From: an uncultured Clostridium sp.
GTDB lineage: Bacteria; Bacillota; Clostridia; Clostridiales; Clostridiaceae
Reading direction: 5' to 3'
Length of the DNA stretch: 64,000 bases
Assembly (NCBI GenBank): GCA_900540255.1
Contig: UQFE01000003.1
Span: forward strand, 1 to 64,000
Shown: positions 1 to 9,594 of the stretch, piece by piece
Layout: each line of letters begins with the position of its first letter
Numbering within the stretch: the stretch's first letter is position 1
Program-made: the position numbers and the translations under genes
Notes under the pieces: model-generated
Told to the model about the DNA's origin: nothing
What the model saw: the letters and a program-made list of their open reading frames with translations, nothing else
Database searches by the model: none

Positions 1-61
1 TGTTGATTTTTATTTTTTAAAACAATATATTGTGTATAAAATTTTTAGTGCGACAACCCCA
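1..61. repeat. Partial copy of a dispersed hairpin repeat
   Basis: The stretch from about 19 to 61 matches the right half of the palindromic repeat at 52003-52083 at roughly 35 of 40 bases, including the shared end TTTTTAGTGCGACA. The left part of the element lies outside the window. It sits just past the 3' end of the minus-strand gene at 77-643, as the other copy sits past two convergent genes, so it may also act as a terminator. Confidence 0.6.
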
Positions 62-76
62 TTTTTATATTATATT

Positions 77-643
77 TTAAATATATGATTCTTCTATTTT
101 TACAAGATACTTTTGTGTTAAATATAATAACTGACAAGTTGTTTTTATTGTAAAGTATATATCATTTAAACAATCTTCTTCTAAATCAAGATATTCTTCT
201 CTATTTAGTTTTAGTTCTTCTAAATAATCTTTAGATTCATTCATATCATCTAATAACTTATTAAAAACTTTATCATATTTTATTAAAGCTTTTTTCAATA
301 CTCTATGCAAAGCAATTTCATATATAAAATGATCTTTCATATCTTTTCCATAATATTCTTCTAAATGATATTTGCAAAAACAATCTGCTATATAATGTGC
401 AATTTTACCTACTACAAAAGATATTTCATTAATATCTAAGTCATTATTTTCAATGTATTGTTTATATTCTAGCATCTTATCTTTTGAAACACTATATGTG
501 TGTTTAATCTTATTTTTCCTTTTGTGTAAATCTGGCTCTATACAACCATGCAAAAATCTTTTTTTATTTAAATTTAAATTATATCTTTCATTGCATAATT
601 TATAACAGTATGACCCAATTGCTAAGTGTGTGTTTATTAACAT
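77..643 (-). CDS. Zinc-dependent phospholipase C-like protein
   Basis: A 188-residue protein resembling the zinc-dependent phospholipase C / S1-P1 nuclease fold. The histidine- and aspartate-rich pattern seen is THLAIGSYCYK at the N-terminus, HGCIEPDLH, HYIADCFCKYHLEEYYG and HFIYEIALHRVL, which fits metal ligands on helices. There is no signal peptide, unlike secreted alpha-toxin-type enzymes, so it is more likely intracellular and the substrate is unknown. The start was set at 643, where GGGGGAGA lies about 8 bases upstream; an earlier in-frame start would add 16 residues without a ribosome site. It is a single gene, with nothing to show its role. Confidence 0.65.
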   Translation of the reverse strand: MLINTHLAIGSYCYKLCNERYNLNLNKKRFLHGCIEPDLHKRKNKIKHTYSVSKDKMLEYKQYIENNDLDINEISFVVGKIAHYIADCFCKYHLEEYYGKDMKDHFIYEIALHRVLKKALIKYDKVFNKLLDDMNESKDYLEELKLNREEYLDLEEDCLNDIYFTIKTTCQLLYLTQKYLVKIEESYI

Positions 644-939
644 AAGAGTTCTCCCCCTATTAGGATATAATATTAAACTTAACCCCAACAATATTATTAT
701 ACATCATTAATAAATTTTTTGACTGTAATTTTTTAAAATTTATTCTGGATTTAGTGTAATATTTTTCAAAATTAAATTAACCTTAAACATATAAATATAT
801 TTCATACTTAAATATTTATGATTTTCATTTTAACATATGACTATAATTTATTGCACATAATAAACAATAAAGTTTAAATTCATAATATAGAATATTTTAC
901 AGTAAACTTAAAATAATTTAAAAAATGTGGAGGAATAAA

Positions 940-1902
940 ATGAAAATCAGACTTGGATATGTTGCTATAGCAAAAAAATTAGGCAAAAAGATTACCTCTT
1001 CTAGCACTGTAACTTTTACTAATTATAATAAAATTTCAACTTCAGAAAAAAAATTAGAAAAACTAAAAGCTGTATCAGCTTCAAATTTAAAAAATTTAGG
1101 AAAAATATTAAATTATAATATAGAAAATAATATTCACTTTTACAGAATTACCTCTGCTTTAATCCCTTTAGTAACTCATCCTGAAGTAGGTTATTGGGGA
1201 CATAGAGAATTTTTAAAAAAAGATTTTGAATATATAGGAAAACTTATAAATGAATCTAATATGCGTGTTGATACTCATCCTGATGAGTTTAATGTAATTA
1301 ATAGTATTAATCCTAAAGTTGTTGAAAATACTAAAATAAATTTATTAAGGCAAGCTCAATGGTTTGAAGACTTTAAATATGATTTAGGAAAAATGGTAAT
1401 TCATATTGGTGGAGCTACAAATGGTAAAGAATCTGGTATAGAAAGATTTATTACTAATTTTAAAACCTTTCCTGAAGAGGTTACATCTAAAATAATTATT
1501 GAAAATGATGATAAAACTTATACAGCTAAAGAAACACTGTTTCTATGTAATGAATTAAAAAGACCTATGGTTTTAGATATTCATCATCATAATTGCAATA
1601 ATGCAAATACTAACATATATGATTTAATTCCATATATATTTGCTACTTGGAAAAATGAAAAACTTCCACCAAAACTTCATTTTTCTTCTCCTAGAGATAG
1701 TGAAAATGATCGAAAACATTCTGATTTTATTAACGCACAAGACTTTGTAAACTTTTTAGAAAATATTAAACATTTTAATACTGATATAGATATAATGCTT
1801 GAATGTAAAGAAAAGGATTTAGCATTATTTAAATTAGCAGATGATATTAAAGAATTAAAACCTGAATATACATGGATAGATCAAAGCACTTTTATTGTAT
1901 AA
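940..1902 (+). CDS. uvsE: UV damage endonuclease
   Basis: A 320-residue UvdE/UvsE family protein, a TIM-barrel metal enzyme that nicks DNA 5' of UV photoproducts and other lesions to start alternative excision repair. Conserved stretches with likely metal ligands are visible: RLGYVAIAKKL at the start, THPDEFNVI near residue 112, HIGG near 155, IENDD near 190, DIHHHN near 215, FSSPRD, and MLECKEKDLAL near the end. GGAGG about 6 bases before 940 fixes the start; a longer form from 925 would place that site inside the gene. It is monocistronic. No LexA-type box was seen upstream. Confidence 0.95.
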   Translation: MKIRLGYVAIAKKLGKKITSSSTVTFTNYNKISTSEKKLEKLKAVSASNLKNLGKILNYNIENNIHFYRITSALIPLVTHPEVGYWGHREFLKKDFEYIGKLINESNMRVDTHPDEFNVINSINPKVVENTKINLLRQAQWFEDFKYDLGKMVIHIGGATNGKESGIERFITNFKTFPEEVTSKIIIENDDKTYTAKETLFLCNELKRPMVLDIHHHNCNNANTNIYDLIPYIFATWKNEKLPPKLHFSSPRDSENDRKHSDFINAQDFVNFLENIKHFNTDIDIMLECKEKDLALFKLADDIKELKPEYTWIDQSTFIV

Positions 1903-1939
1903 TTTTAGGTATAAACTAAAAAAAAGTGTTAATAATAGT

Positions 1940-1979
1940 GTATGATGTAAAACATACTACAATATATTTTACACCATAC
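1940..1979. other. Hairpin with 13-bp arms
   Basis: GTATGATGTAAAA at 1940-1952 pairs with TTTTACACCATAC at 1967-1979 with one mismatch. It lies between uvsE and the terminator at 2007-2051. No T-run follows, so it is not itself a clear terminator. Confidence 0.5.
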
Positions 1980-2006
1980 AACTTTAGTTATTTCGACAAA
2001 TAGCAT

Positions 2007-2051
2007 AAAAAAATAGTAGCATCCTATAAATATAGTTGCTACTATTTTTTA
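2007..2051. terminator. Bidirectional terminator
   Basis: AAAATAGTAGCA and TGCTACTATTTT form a strong stem flanked by A-runs and T-runs. It separates plus-strand uvsE from the small minus-strand gene at 2129-2266 and can serve both. Confidence 0.85.
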
Positions 2052-2128
2052 TTTATGAAAAACTCATTTAATTAATAATTATGTTTTATTTAAGTTAAAC
2101 TTTAAAATAAAATTAATGTTGCTAAGTA

Positions 2129-2266
2129 TTATTTTTTTAAAACTAATCCTTTACTTCTTATACAAGTACACTCTCTTGCTTCTTCAGTATGTAAGCATTG
2201 ATATTTTACCTTTTTTGGTGCCTCTATTTCTACTTGTTTTTTAACATTTAAATCTTTTTTATTCAT
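2129..2266 (-). CDS. Small three-cysteine protein, unknown
   Basis: A 45-residue reading frame beginning MNKKDLNVKKQ with AAGGAG 9 bases upstream of the ATG, and ending just before the shared terminator. It is lysine-rich at the N-terminus, with a C-terminal cluster CLHTEEARECTCIRSKG holding all three cysteines. It is not SCIFF-like, having three rather than six cysteines, and no radical SAM partner is adjacent. Length, ribosome site and terminator suggest a real gene. The function is not recognised. Confidence 0.65.
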   Translation of the reverse strand: MNKKDLNVKKQVEIEAPKKVKYQCLHTEEARECTCIRSKGLVLKK

Positions 2267-2420
2267 TTTTACTAACTCCTTCATATAAGTAATCATAAAA
2301 CTCTTTACTTATAGTTATTTTATTATATAATAATTATTATCTTTTAATATATATTATATAATACTTTTTTTATTAAGTACATATAATAAAGTTAATAAAT
2401 TATAGACAAGGAGAAAACAA

Positions 2421-3803
2421 ATGATAAGCTTAATTAGTTTAATAATTTCACTTTCCTTAATTATGTTTTTAGCATATAAAGGATATTCAACAATTATAAC
2501 CGCCCCTATTATAGGATTATTAACTATTTTAATTTCTAATGGACTTAATGCTCATTTAATGGCTAACTATACTGAAGTTTATATGAATGGATTTTCTGGA
2601 TTTGTAAAAAGTTATTTCCCTTTATTTTTAACTGGTGCAATTTTCGCAAAATTAATGGATGAAGCTGGATATGGTAAATCTATTGCTTCATTTATCACAA
2701 ACAAATTAGGTAAAGATAAAGCAATACTTGCAATAGTTTTATCTGGTGCCTTTTTAACTTATGGAGGCGTATCACTTTTTGTTGTTGCATTTATTTTATA
2801 TCCACTTGCAAATATTTTATTTAAGGAAGCTGATATTCCCAAAAGACTTATACCTGGAACTATAGCACTAGGTGCCTTCACCTTTACAATGACTGCTATG
2901 CCTGGCTCTCCTGAAATTCAAAATGTAATTCCTATGAGTTACTTTGGAACAGATACATTTGCATCACCTATACTTGGCATTATAGCTAGTATAATAATGT
3001 TTACTTTAGGTATGCTATGGCTTACAAGCAGAGCTAAAAAAGCAAATATTAATGGTGAGGGATATGGAAATTATAAAAATACCCATAAAATAAATTCAAA
3101 TGAAAATTTACCTAATATTGTTTTGTCAATAATGCCTATATTAATTATATTTATAACTAATTTTACATTATCTAAATTTTATTTTCCTAATATTGATGGA
3201 AGTTACCTAGATAAATATGGTGTCACTTTAGATAAAGTATCTGGTACATGGAGTGTAATAATTTCAATTGTTTTAGCAATTATATATATAATATTACTTA
3301 ATTTTAAAAACTTTAAAAATTTAAATGCCTCTCTTAATGAAGGAGTAAAAAATGCCTTTTTACCTTTGCTTAACTCAAGTGCAATAGTTGGATATGGTAG
3401 TATAATTAAAGCATTGCCAATTTTTACAGCTATCCAAACAAGTATAATGAATATTTCTGCTAATCCAATTATTTCTGAAGCAATATCTGTTAATATTATT
3501 TGTGGTCTTACTGCTTCTGCTTCAGGTGGATTAGGTATAAGTTTATCTGCTCTTGCACCAACTTTTATAGAAATGAGTCAGAACTTCTCAATTTCTCCAG
3601 AAATATTACATAGAATTGCAGCATTATCATCTGGTGGTTTAGATACCTTACCCCATAATGGTGCTGTTATAACCACTCTTGCAATTTGTGGTTTAACTCA
3701 TAAGGAAAGTTATAAAGACATATTTATGACTTCTGTTGTAATTCCAATATTAACTACTATAATCATAGTAATATTAGTTTCATTAAAATTTTCTTTTTAC
3801 TAA
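2421..3803 (+). CDS. GntP-family permease
   Basis: A 460-residue membrane protein with about 12 hydrophobic segments, matching the GntP/gluconate:H+ symporter branch of the ion transporter superfamily. Typical features are the N-terminal LAYKGYSTIITAPIIG, GAIFAKLMDEAGYGKSIA, AMPGSPEIQNVIP and the C-terminal LSSGGLDTLPHNGAVIT. Family members import gluconate, hydroxybutyrate, glycerate or related acids; the substrate cannot be told from the sequence. AAGGAG precedes the start by 8 bases. It is a single gene with a terminator at 3850-3875 and no adjacent sugar-acid kinase or dehydrogenase to hint at the substrate. Confidence 0.85.
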   Translation: MISLISLIISLSLIMFLAYKGYSTIITAPIIGLLTILISNGLNAHLMANYTEVYMNGFSGFVKSYFPLFLTGAIFAKLMDEAGYGKSIASFITNKLGKDKAILAIVLSGAFLTYGGVSLFVVAFILYPLANILFKEADIPKRLIPGTIALGAFTFTMTAMPGSPEIQNVIPMSYFGTDTFASPILGIIASIIMFTLGMLWLTSRAKKANINGEGYGNYKNTHKINSNENLPNIVLSIMPILIIFITNFTLSKFYFPNIDGSYLDKYGVTLDKVSGTWSVIISIVLAIIYIILLNFKNFKNLNASLNEGVKNAFLPLLNSSAIVGYGSIIKALPIFTAIQTSIMNISANPIISEAISVNIICGLTASASGGLGISLSALAPTFIEMSQNFSISPEILHRIAALSSGGLDTLPHNGAVITTLAICGLTHKESYKDIFMTSVVIPILTTIIIVILVSLKFSFY

Positions 3804-3849
3804 AAGGATCTATTTTAAATAATATTAATAATATTTAATTAATTTAAAT

Positions 3850-3875
3850 GACCAGTGATATCTAAATCACTGGTC
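3850..3875. terminator. Bidirectional terminator hairpin
   Basis: GACCAGTGAT and ATCACTGGTC form a perfect 10-bp stem between the convergent permease and sugar ABC genes. Flanking T-runs are short. Confidence 0.7.
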
Positions 3876-3892
3876 CTTAATTCATATTAACT

Positions 3893-4768
3893 TTATCCTT
3901 TAACAGCTCCTGCTGCAACACCTTCGATTATATGTTTTTGACATGTTAAATAGAAAATTATAATTGGTATAATAGCAAGAACTAAAACAGCCATCATTGC
4001 TCCCATATCTACAGCACCATAGCCACCACGTAAATATTGTACTGCAATTGGAATAGTTTTATAATTTGTTCCTAAAAGTAAATATGGTAATAAATAGTCA
4101 TTCCATATCCACATTACATTTAATATGGAAACTGTAATTGCTATTGGCTTTAGCAATGGTAAAACAATCAAAAAGAATGTTTTTACTGGTGTACATCCAT
4201 CTATCATTGCTGCTTCTTCTATATCAATTGGAATAGATTTAACAAAACCACTAAACATAAAAACAGACAATCCAGAACCAAATCCAAGATATATTACTAT
4301 TATTCCTATTGGATTATCTAAACTTAATATATTTGCAACTTTACTCATTGGAAACATAACCATTTGAAATGGTACTATCATTGATAATACAAATAAATAA
4401 TATAATGCACTTGTAAATTTGGATTTAATCCTTGTAATATACCATGCAGTCATTGATGTAAATAATACTATAACTGCAGTTGAGCAAACTGTTATAAAAA
4501 CAGAATATCCAAAGGCTGCTAAAAATCCTGTTTTTTCAATTCCTCCTATATAATTTTGTAATCCTGAAAATGTAACTTTATTTGGTAAAGCAAATGGTGC
4601 TCTACTTATATATAACTTTCCTTTAAAGGAATTATATAAAACTATAAAAATAGGAGCTAAAAACGCTATGCTTAAAATAGTTAATATAATGTATATAAGT
4701 TCGTTATTCTTTTTCTTTGGTTTATATTTTAATTCAACTTCTACTTTATTATCTAATTTAGCTTCCAT
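3893..4768 (-). CDS. Sugar ABC transporter permease, MsmG/MalG type
   Basis: A 291-residue inner-membrane permease of the CUT1 carbohydrate ABC family with six predicted membrane helices and an EAA loop (EAAMIDGCTPVKTFFLIVLP, near residue 185) that contacts the ATPase. Its start codon overlaps the stop codon of the partner permease (TAATG), with AAGGAGG inside that gene, so the two are translationally coupled. It is the last gene of a three-gene operon. No ATPase is encoded nearby, so a shared MsmK/MalK-type ATPase elsewhere probably powers it. Confidence 0.92.
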   Translation of the reverse strand: MEAKLDNKVEVELKYKPKKKNNELIYIILTILSIAFLAPIFIVLYNSFKGKLYISRAPFALPNKVTFSGLQNYIGGIEKTGFLAAFGYSVFITVCSTAVIVLFTSMTAWYITRIKSKFTSALYYLFVLSMIVPFQMVMFPMSKVANILSLDNPIGIIVIYLGFGSGLSVFMFSGFVKSIPIDIEEAAMIDGCTPVKTFFLIVLPLLKPIAITVSILNVMWIWNDYLLPYLLLGTNYKTIPIAVQYLRGGYGAVDMGAMMAVLVLAIIPIIIFYLTCQKHIIEGVAAGAVKG

Positions 4769-5610
4769 TAATTTTCAACCTCCTTTTTCCTAGTCATATT
4801 TAATTGAAGTAACATTATAGCTGCTACAATTAGGAAGAAAATTACCGCCTTAGCTTGACCTACACCTTCCCAACCTACTCTTCCATAAAATGTCTTATAA
4901 ATATCTAATGCAAGCATTGCTGTTTTATTTCCTGGTGCACCATCAGTTAATGCTAAGTTTTGATCGAATAATTTAAATGCATTTGACATTGTTAAGAAAA
5001 GACAAATTGTTATTGATGGCATAACTAATGGAATTATAACCTTTTTTAATGTCATCCACTTTGATGCTCCATCTATTTTAGCACTTTCAATAAGCTCTCC
5101 AGGTATATTTTGTATACCTGCAATATATATTATCATCATATATCCAATTTGTTGCCAATTAAGTAATATAACTAATCCCCAAAATCCATACTTAGGGTCC
5201 ATAGTTAAATTTACTCCAAAATAATTTAATACCCCATTAATAATTATTAGCCAAATATATCCTAAGACAATACCACCTATAAGATTTGGCATAAAAAATA
5301 CAGTTCTAAATATATTAGTTCCTTTTAATTTTCTTGTTAAAAGATATGCTAAAGCAAAAGCACAAATATTTACTGTAATAACAGATACAATAACAAATTT
5401 TGTTGTAAATATTAACGCATTTGTAAACTCTGGAGTTACAAATACCTTTTTATAATTATCTAATCCAACAAAAGTTGCATTAGTAACTGTAGTAAACTTA
5501 GTAAAAGATAAATAAATACCCATTACAAATGGTACTAAAAATGCTATAGCAAAAGCTATTAATGTTGGTAATGCAAATAACCAAAAATATTTTTTTAATC
5601 CTTTTTGCAT
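4768..5610 (-). CDS. Sugar ABC transporter permease, MsmF/MalF type
   Basis: A 280-residue CUT1 permease with six hydrophobic segments and the EAA-like loop ESAKIDGASKWMTLKKVIIP near residue 185. It would form a heterodimer with the product of 3893-4768 and receive sugar from the lipoprotein encoded upstream. GGGGTG precedes the ATG. It lacks the long periplasmic insert of enterobacterial MalF, as is usual for Gram-positive MsmF-like proteins. The sugar transported is unknown. Confidence 0.92.
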   Translation of the reverse strand: MQKGLKKYFWLFALPTLIAFAIAFLVPFVMGIYLSFTKFTTVTNATFVGLDNYKKVFVTPEFTNALIFTTKFVIVSVITVNICAFALAYLLTRKLKGTNIFRTVFFMPNLIGGIVLGYIWLIIINGVLNYFGVNLTMDPKYGFWGLVILLNWQQIGYMMIIYIAGIQNIPGELIESAKIDGASKWMTLKKVIIPLVMPSITICLFLTMSNAFKLFDQNLALTDGAPGNKTAMLALDIYKTFYGRVGWEGVGQAKAVIFFLIVAAIMLLQLNMTRKKEVEN

Positions 5611-5656
5611 AGTATTTCACCCCTAACTTTTATAATTATAGTAATTTTAAACTAAA

Positions 5657-5681
5657 AGCAGCACATATTATACATGCTGCT
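5657..5681 (-). other. Intercistronic hairpin in sugar operon
   Basis: AGCAGCA and TGCTGCT pair between the binding-protein gene and the first permease gene. It may act as a leaky terminator or an mRNA-stabilising stem, giving more binding protein than permease, as is common in such operons (inference). Confidence 0.6.
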
Positions 5682-5695
5682 AGTAGTTTAAATTA

Positions 5696-7081
5696 TTATT
5701 GAGCCTTTTCAGCCTTCCAAGAATCCTTTACTGTATTCACAACATAATTCCAATCTTGAGTTCCTTGTACATATTCAAGTAAAGCACTTGCAAAAGTATC
5801 TTTAAAATTTTGACTTGGGAATGCTTGGAATACCCATGGAACAGTATTAATATTATCTTTACTCATCCAATTAATAACTTCTTTAGATAATGGATCTGCT
5901 GGTTTTTCATCATCATTAAATGTATCAAATGGAGCAATAAATCCTAAATCACCAGAAACATAAGCTTTTCCTGTATCACTTGTAAATAACCAATTTATAA
6001 AATCAATTGATGCTTGTTGTTTTTCTTCAGATACTTGACTATTGATAGCTAAATAATTTTCAGTACCAATACAAATACCTTGGTTTTCTTCACCTTTAAT
6101 ACCTGTATATATTGACATAAATTTAATATTTTCTGCTTTAACAGTATTACCATTAATATCATTAATTTGTGACCAAGCCCAATTACCATTTTGAACCATA
6201 GCACAATCACCTAATGCAAATTCAGCCATTGAATCATCTACACTCTTATTTCCTAATATACCTTTTTCTGAAACAGAGTTGTCAGTATATAAGTCATATA
6301 TATTTTTATAGTTTTCATTATATTTAAAATCAATTTCCTTAGCATCTATTCCTGTTTGAATAACATCTCCATTTTCACCTGCATCATCTTTAAATTCATA
6401 ATATAATGGTAAATTAGCTAAGTGAGTTTCCCATCTCCACGCATTACCTGATGCCATTGAAGTTGAAGCAAATACACCTTGAATTCCTAAAGCATCCTTA
6501 TTTGCCTCCATATCTTCTACAACAGCTTTTAATTTTTCAAAATTATTAATTTCATCTGCAGAGTTTACATCTGTCTTTTTATTAGATAAAGCAAAATATT
6601 TTTGCATTATTTCATCATTATATATTATTCCATATCCTTCAACAGCATATGGAACTCCATATACTCCATCACCACTTGTAACAGCTAAACTCTTATCAAG
6701 TAAATGATTATAAAGTTCAGTATCCTTTAAATCTAAACAATAATCTTTCCATGATTGATATCCAACTGGACCATTAATTTGGAATATTGTTGGAGCATCT
6801 TTTTTGGCAATTTCTGATTTTAATGTTTGCTCATAAGTACCACTTGCTGCAGTTTCAACCTTAACCTTAACTCCAGTTTCAGCTTCATAATCTTTAGCAA
6901 TCTTTTTATATACATCAGCAATTTCTGGCTTGAAATTTAAGAAATAAATTTCCTGTGTTGATTTAGATGTAGAATCACTATTTGCTTCTCCATTAGTTGA
7001 ATTGTTACTTCCACATCCTACAAAAGCACTTGCAACTAAACTTGTTGCTACTGCAATAGCTAATAATTTTTTAATCCTCAT
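5696..7081 (-). CDS. Sugar ABC transporter substrate-binding lipoprotein
   Basis: A 461-residue extracellular solute-binding protein (family 1). A lipoprotein signal peptide ends at ASAFVGC, where Cys23 would be lipidated. A Ser/Thr/Asn-rich linker follows, then the two-lobed binding fold with typical stretches such as DAPTIFQINGPVG, YGVPYAVEGYGIIYN and MVQNGNWAWSQI. It is the first gene of the importer operon. GGGGAG sits before the ATG, and a promoter overlapped by palindromic operators lies at 7110-7205. Aromatic residues in the binding region fit an oligosaccharide, but no glycosidase gene is adjacent to identify it. Confidence 0.92.
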   Translation of the reverse strand: MRIKKLLAIAVATSLVASAFVGCGSNNSTNGEANSDSTSKSTQEIYFLNFKPEIADVYKKIAKDYEAETGVKVKVETAASGTYEQTLKSEIAKKDAPTIFQINGPVGYQSWKDYCLDLKDTELYNHLLDKSLAVTSGDGVYGVPYAVEGYGIIYNDEIMQKYFALSNKKTDVNSADEINNFEKLKAVVEDMEANKDALGIQGVFASTSMASGNAWRWETHLANLPLYYEFKDDAGENGDVIQTGIDAKEIDFKYNENYKNIYDLYTDNSVSEKGILGNKSVDDSMAEFALGDCAMVQNGNWAWSQINDINGNTVKAENIKFMSIYTGIKGEENQGICIGTENYLAINSQVSEEKQQASIDFINWLFTSDTGKAYVSGDLGFIAPFDTFNDDEKPADPLSKEVINWMSKDNINTVPWVFQAFPSQNFKDTFASALLEYVQGTQDWNYVVNTVKDSWKAEKAQ

Positions 7082-7109
7082 AAAATCTCACTCCCCTAAA
7101 TATTAATAT

Positions 7110-7205
7110 ATATAAATTTACTTACAGTTTTCTGTAAATATTTACATATCCAATAAAAAAATATATTTTTTTACTAAAATCATTTCACTACTCGGAAACG
7201 ATTCC
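7110..7205 (-). promoter_or_regulatory. Promoter and operators of sugar ABC operon
   Basis: On the minus strand TTTACA (7133-7138) and TTATAT (7110-7115) are 17 bases apart. The -35 box lies in a perfect palindrome TGTAAATATTTACA (7133-7146). An inverted repeat TTACAG-4-CTGTAA (7122-7137) covers the spacer. Upstream, GGAAACGATTCC (7194-7205) resembles LacI-family or CcpA operators. Control by a sugar repressor and carbon catabolite regulation is likely (inference). Confidence 0.6.
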
Positions 7206-7362
7206 TATTTAAAATAAATTTTTATTTCTTAAATTTATTATCTTTATAATTATTATTTTATATTAATAACTTTACACTTTCAACCATATTTTAACTTTTA
7301 TTAAAAATTTATCAAATTAATATTTGCTTATACTTAAAATATTTTTATTAATAAAATATTTT

Positions 7363-7412
7363 AAAAAAAATTAGCAGTTTATTTCATTATTTTATAAACT
7401 GCTAATTTTTTT
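7363..7412. terminator. Strong terminator after cbiP
   Basis: AATTAGCAGTTTAT and ATAAACTGCTAATT pair perfectly, with an A-run on the left giving a T-run on minus-strand transcripts. It ends the btu-cbiP operon at 7411. Confidence 0.85.
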
Positions 7413-8886
7413 ACTTATTAAATATTCTATTTAAATCTATATTTTCTTCAAAAAGTTTTGTTAACTCATCATATTGAGTTAATTTATATTTTTTATAATT
7501 CATTAATTCTTTATCTAAAATATTAATTCCCTTATTAATCATTAACTTATTAATAAAGCTATTTAGAAAATTATTATCATCAAAAATACCATGTAAATAC
7601 GTTCCAATAACATTTTTATTAAATGTCCCCAATATATCCCCATTTTCATTTTCAATAAATATTTGCTCTTTATTTTTTATTGTTGTTGTTCCATTATGTA
7701 TTTCATATCCAAATACTTTTATTCCAATACACTCATTTAATGAATCACTAATATTCTTAATATAACCCTTTGTTTGTCTTGTAATCTTTTCTTTAGAAAA
7801 TCTAGTATCAATACTTAAAAATCCAAATCCCTTTTCACTTGTGATTTCGCCTTCTATCCCCCCTGAATCAATAATATCATCTCCTAACATTTGATATCCA
7901 CCACAAATGCCTAATATTATTTTCCCCTTATTTTTCAGCTCATTAATCTTATCAAAAATTCCATTTTGTTTAATAACTCTTAAATCATTTATTGTATTTT
8001 TAGTTCCTGGTATTATTATTAAATCTGGATTATTAACCTCATCCACATTTTCAATATATCTAACACTAACCTCATCAATTCTTTCTAAGTTACTAAAATC
8101 AGTAAAATTAGACATATGAGGAAGTCTTATTACTGCTATATCTAAATTACTAACACTATTATTTTTAATCCTTTCAGTAACACTATCTTCCTCTTCAATA
8201 TCTAATTTAAAATATGGTAAAACCCCTAATACTGGTATATTTATTATTTCTTCTAACTGCTTCATCGCCTCTTTAAAATAATCAACATTTCCTCTAAACT
8301 TATTAATAATAACTCCCTTTACTCTACTTCTTTCTTCCTCTTCAAGTAACATTAATGTTCCAACTACAGATGCAAATACCCCTCCCCTATCTATATCTGC
8401 TACTAAAATTACATCTGCATCTGCTGCTTTTGCCATTGACATATTAGCTATATCAGTTTCTTTTAAATTAATTTCTGCACAACTTCCCGATCCCTCTAAT
8501 ATAATTACTTCAAAATTTTTTGAAAAATTATCAAATGTTTCTTTTACTATTTTTTTTAATTCTTTATTTAATTCTTTATATTTGTATGAATCCATCATAC
8601 AATGAACCTTACCATTAACAATAACTTGCGTTTTATTATTTCCACTAGGCTTTAATAAAATAGGATTCATGTATGCCATTGGCTTTAATTCACAAGCTTC
8701 TGATTGAACAACTTGTGCTCTTCCCATTTCTAATCCATCTTCTGTAACATATGAATTTAATGATATATTCATTGCTTTAAATGGTGCTACTTTAAATCCC
8801 CTATTTTTATAATACCTACATAAAGCCGTTGCTATGGTACTTTTTCCTACTCCTGAGGCTGTTCCTAGAACCATTATTTTATTCAT
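7411..8886 (-). CDS. cbiP: Cobyric acid synthase
   Basis: A 491-residue ATP- and glutamine-dependent amidase that converts a,c-diamide side chains b, d, e and g to give cobyric acid. The N-terminal synthetase domain starts with a P-loop [10 protein letters not shown]. The C-terminal class I glutamine amidotransferase domain has the nucleophile Cys in [11 protein letters not shown] near residue 328 and a late His in YLHGIFDD. The ATG at 8886 was chosen over a TTG two codons upstream because AGAGGA is better spaced. It overlaps the preceding DUF71 gene by 8 bases, so they are co-translated within the riboswitch-controlled operon. Confidence 0.95.
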   Translation of the reverse strand: MNKIMVLGTASGVGKSTIATALCRYYKNRGFKVAPFKAMNISLNSYVTEDGLEMGRAQVVQSEACELKPMAYMNPILLKPSGNNKTQVIVNGKVHCMMDSYKYKELNKELKKIVKETFDNFSKNFEVIILEGSGSCAEINLKETDIANMSMAKAADADVILVADIDRGGVFASVVGTLMLLEEEERSRVKGVIINKFRGNVDYFKEAMKQLEEIINIPVLGVLPYFKLDIEEEDSVTERIKNNSVSNLDIAVIRLPHMSNFTDFSNLERIDEVSVRYIENVDEVNNPDLIIIPGTKNTINDLRVIKQNGIFDKINELKNKGKIILGICGGYQMLGDDIIDSGGIEGEITSEKGFGFLSIDTRFSKEKITRQTKGYIKNISDSLNECIGIKVFGYEIHNGTTTIKNKEQIFIENENGDILGTFNKNVIGTYLHGIFDDNNFLNSFINKLMINKGINILDKELMNYKKYKLTQYDELTKLFEENIDLNRIFNK

Positions 8887-9541
8887 GTACAATTTCCTCT
8901 ATCTCTAAAAATCCATGTGTTTCATTTTTTATAACATTTAAAATTTTAAAATTAATAGGATATTTAAATAGCGGTCCATCATAAACAAAAGTATGATATT
9001 CTCCATTTTCTCCACATGCATCTGAGCCTGTTTCTTTTATATCTTTAACTACATCTTTAGTTAAAACTTTTCCTAGAAACTCTTCTCCCATACACTGCAG
9101 CTTTACATTTTTTATAATTGTCTTAAATCCGCTATCAATAAATTCATAAACAAGCTCTTCTCTATCTTCTTCCCACAAAGGAAATATAGCCTTTATATTA
9201 GCTTCATCACATCTACTAGTACACCATTTTCTATGTTCTTTTAAATCTATATCTCCAAAAGCACAAGAATCTGCTCCAAACTTTTCCTTTATATAAATTA
9301 ATGCTTGTGTAAACTTTTCTGTATAATCATTTCCTGCAACTTCTATTAATACTACAGGAATATCTAATGACTTTGAAATTTCATATATTAAGTTTACTGA
9401 AACTCCATGAAAGCAAGACTTTTTTTTATATTTATTAATTGTTGTAATTAAAGCTACTGGAATATTTCCCTTGTTTATCATTCTATATAATGCTAAAGTA
9501 CTATCCTTACCACAACTATATGACATTATAAATTTATTCAT
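8879..9541 (-). CDS. DUF71/COG2102 ATPase, B12-operon type
   Basis: A 220-residue PP-loop ATPase of the diphthine-ammonia ligase family, with the adenine-nucleotide motif [14 protein letters not shown] near the start, plus [17 protein letters not shown] and [14 protein letters not shown]. Eukaryotic and archaeal members make diphthamide, which bacteria lack. Comparative genomics has proposed that the bacterial, B12-linked subgroup acts in cobalamin/cobinamide salvage. Its place between btuD and cbiP, overlapping cbiP, supports an amide-forming or amide-cleaving role on a corrinoid. The reaction is not established. AAAGGAG precedes the start. Confidence 0.85.
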   Translation of the reverse strand: MNKFIMSYSCGKDSTLALYRMINKGNIPVALITTINKYKKKSCFHGVSVNLIYEISKSLDIPVVLIEVAGNDYTEKFTQALIYIKEKFGADSCAFGDIDLKEHRKWCTSRCDEANIKAIFPLWEEDREELVYEFIDSGFKTIIKNVKLQCMGEEFLGKVLTKDVVKDIKETGSDACGENGEYHTFVYDGPLFKYPINFKILNVIKNETHGFLEIEEIVHE

Positions 9542-9594
9542 TTGTTTAACTCCTTTCTAATATTGTAAAATTTTATTTAAAGTAATCTTAAACT

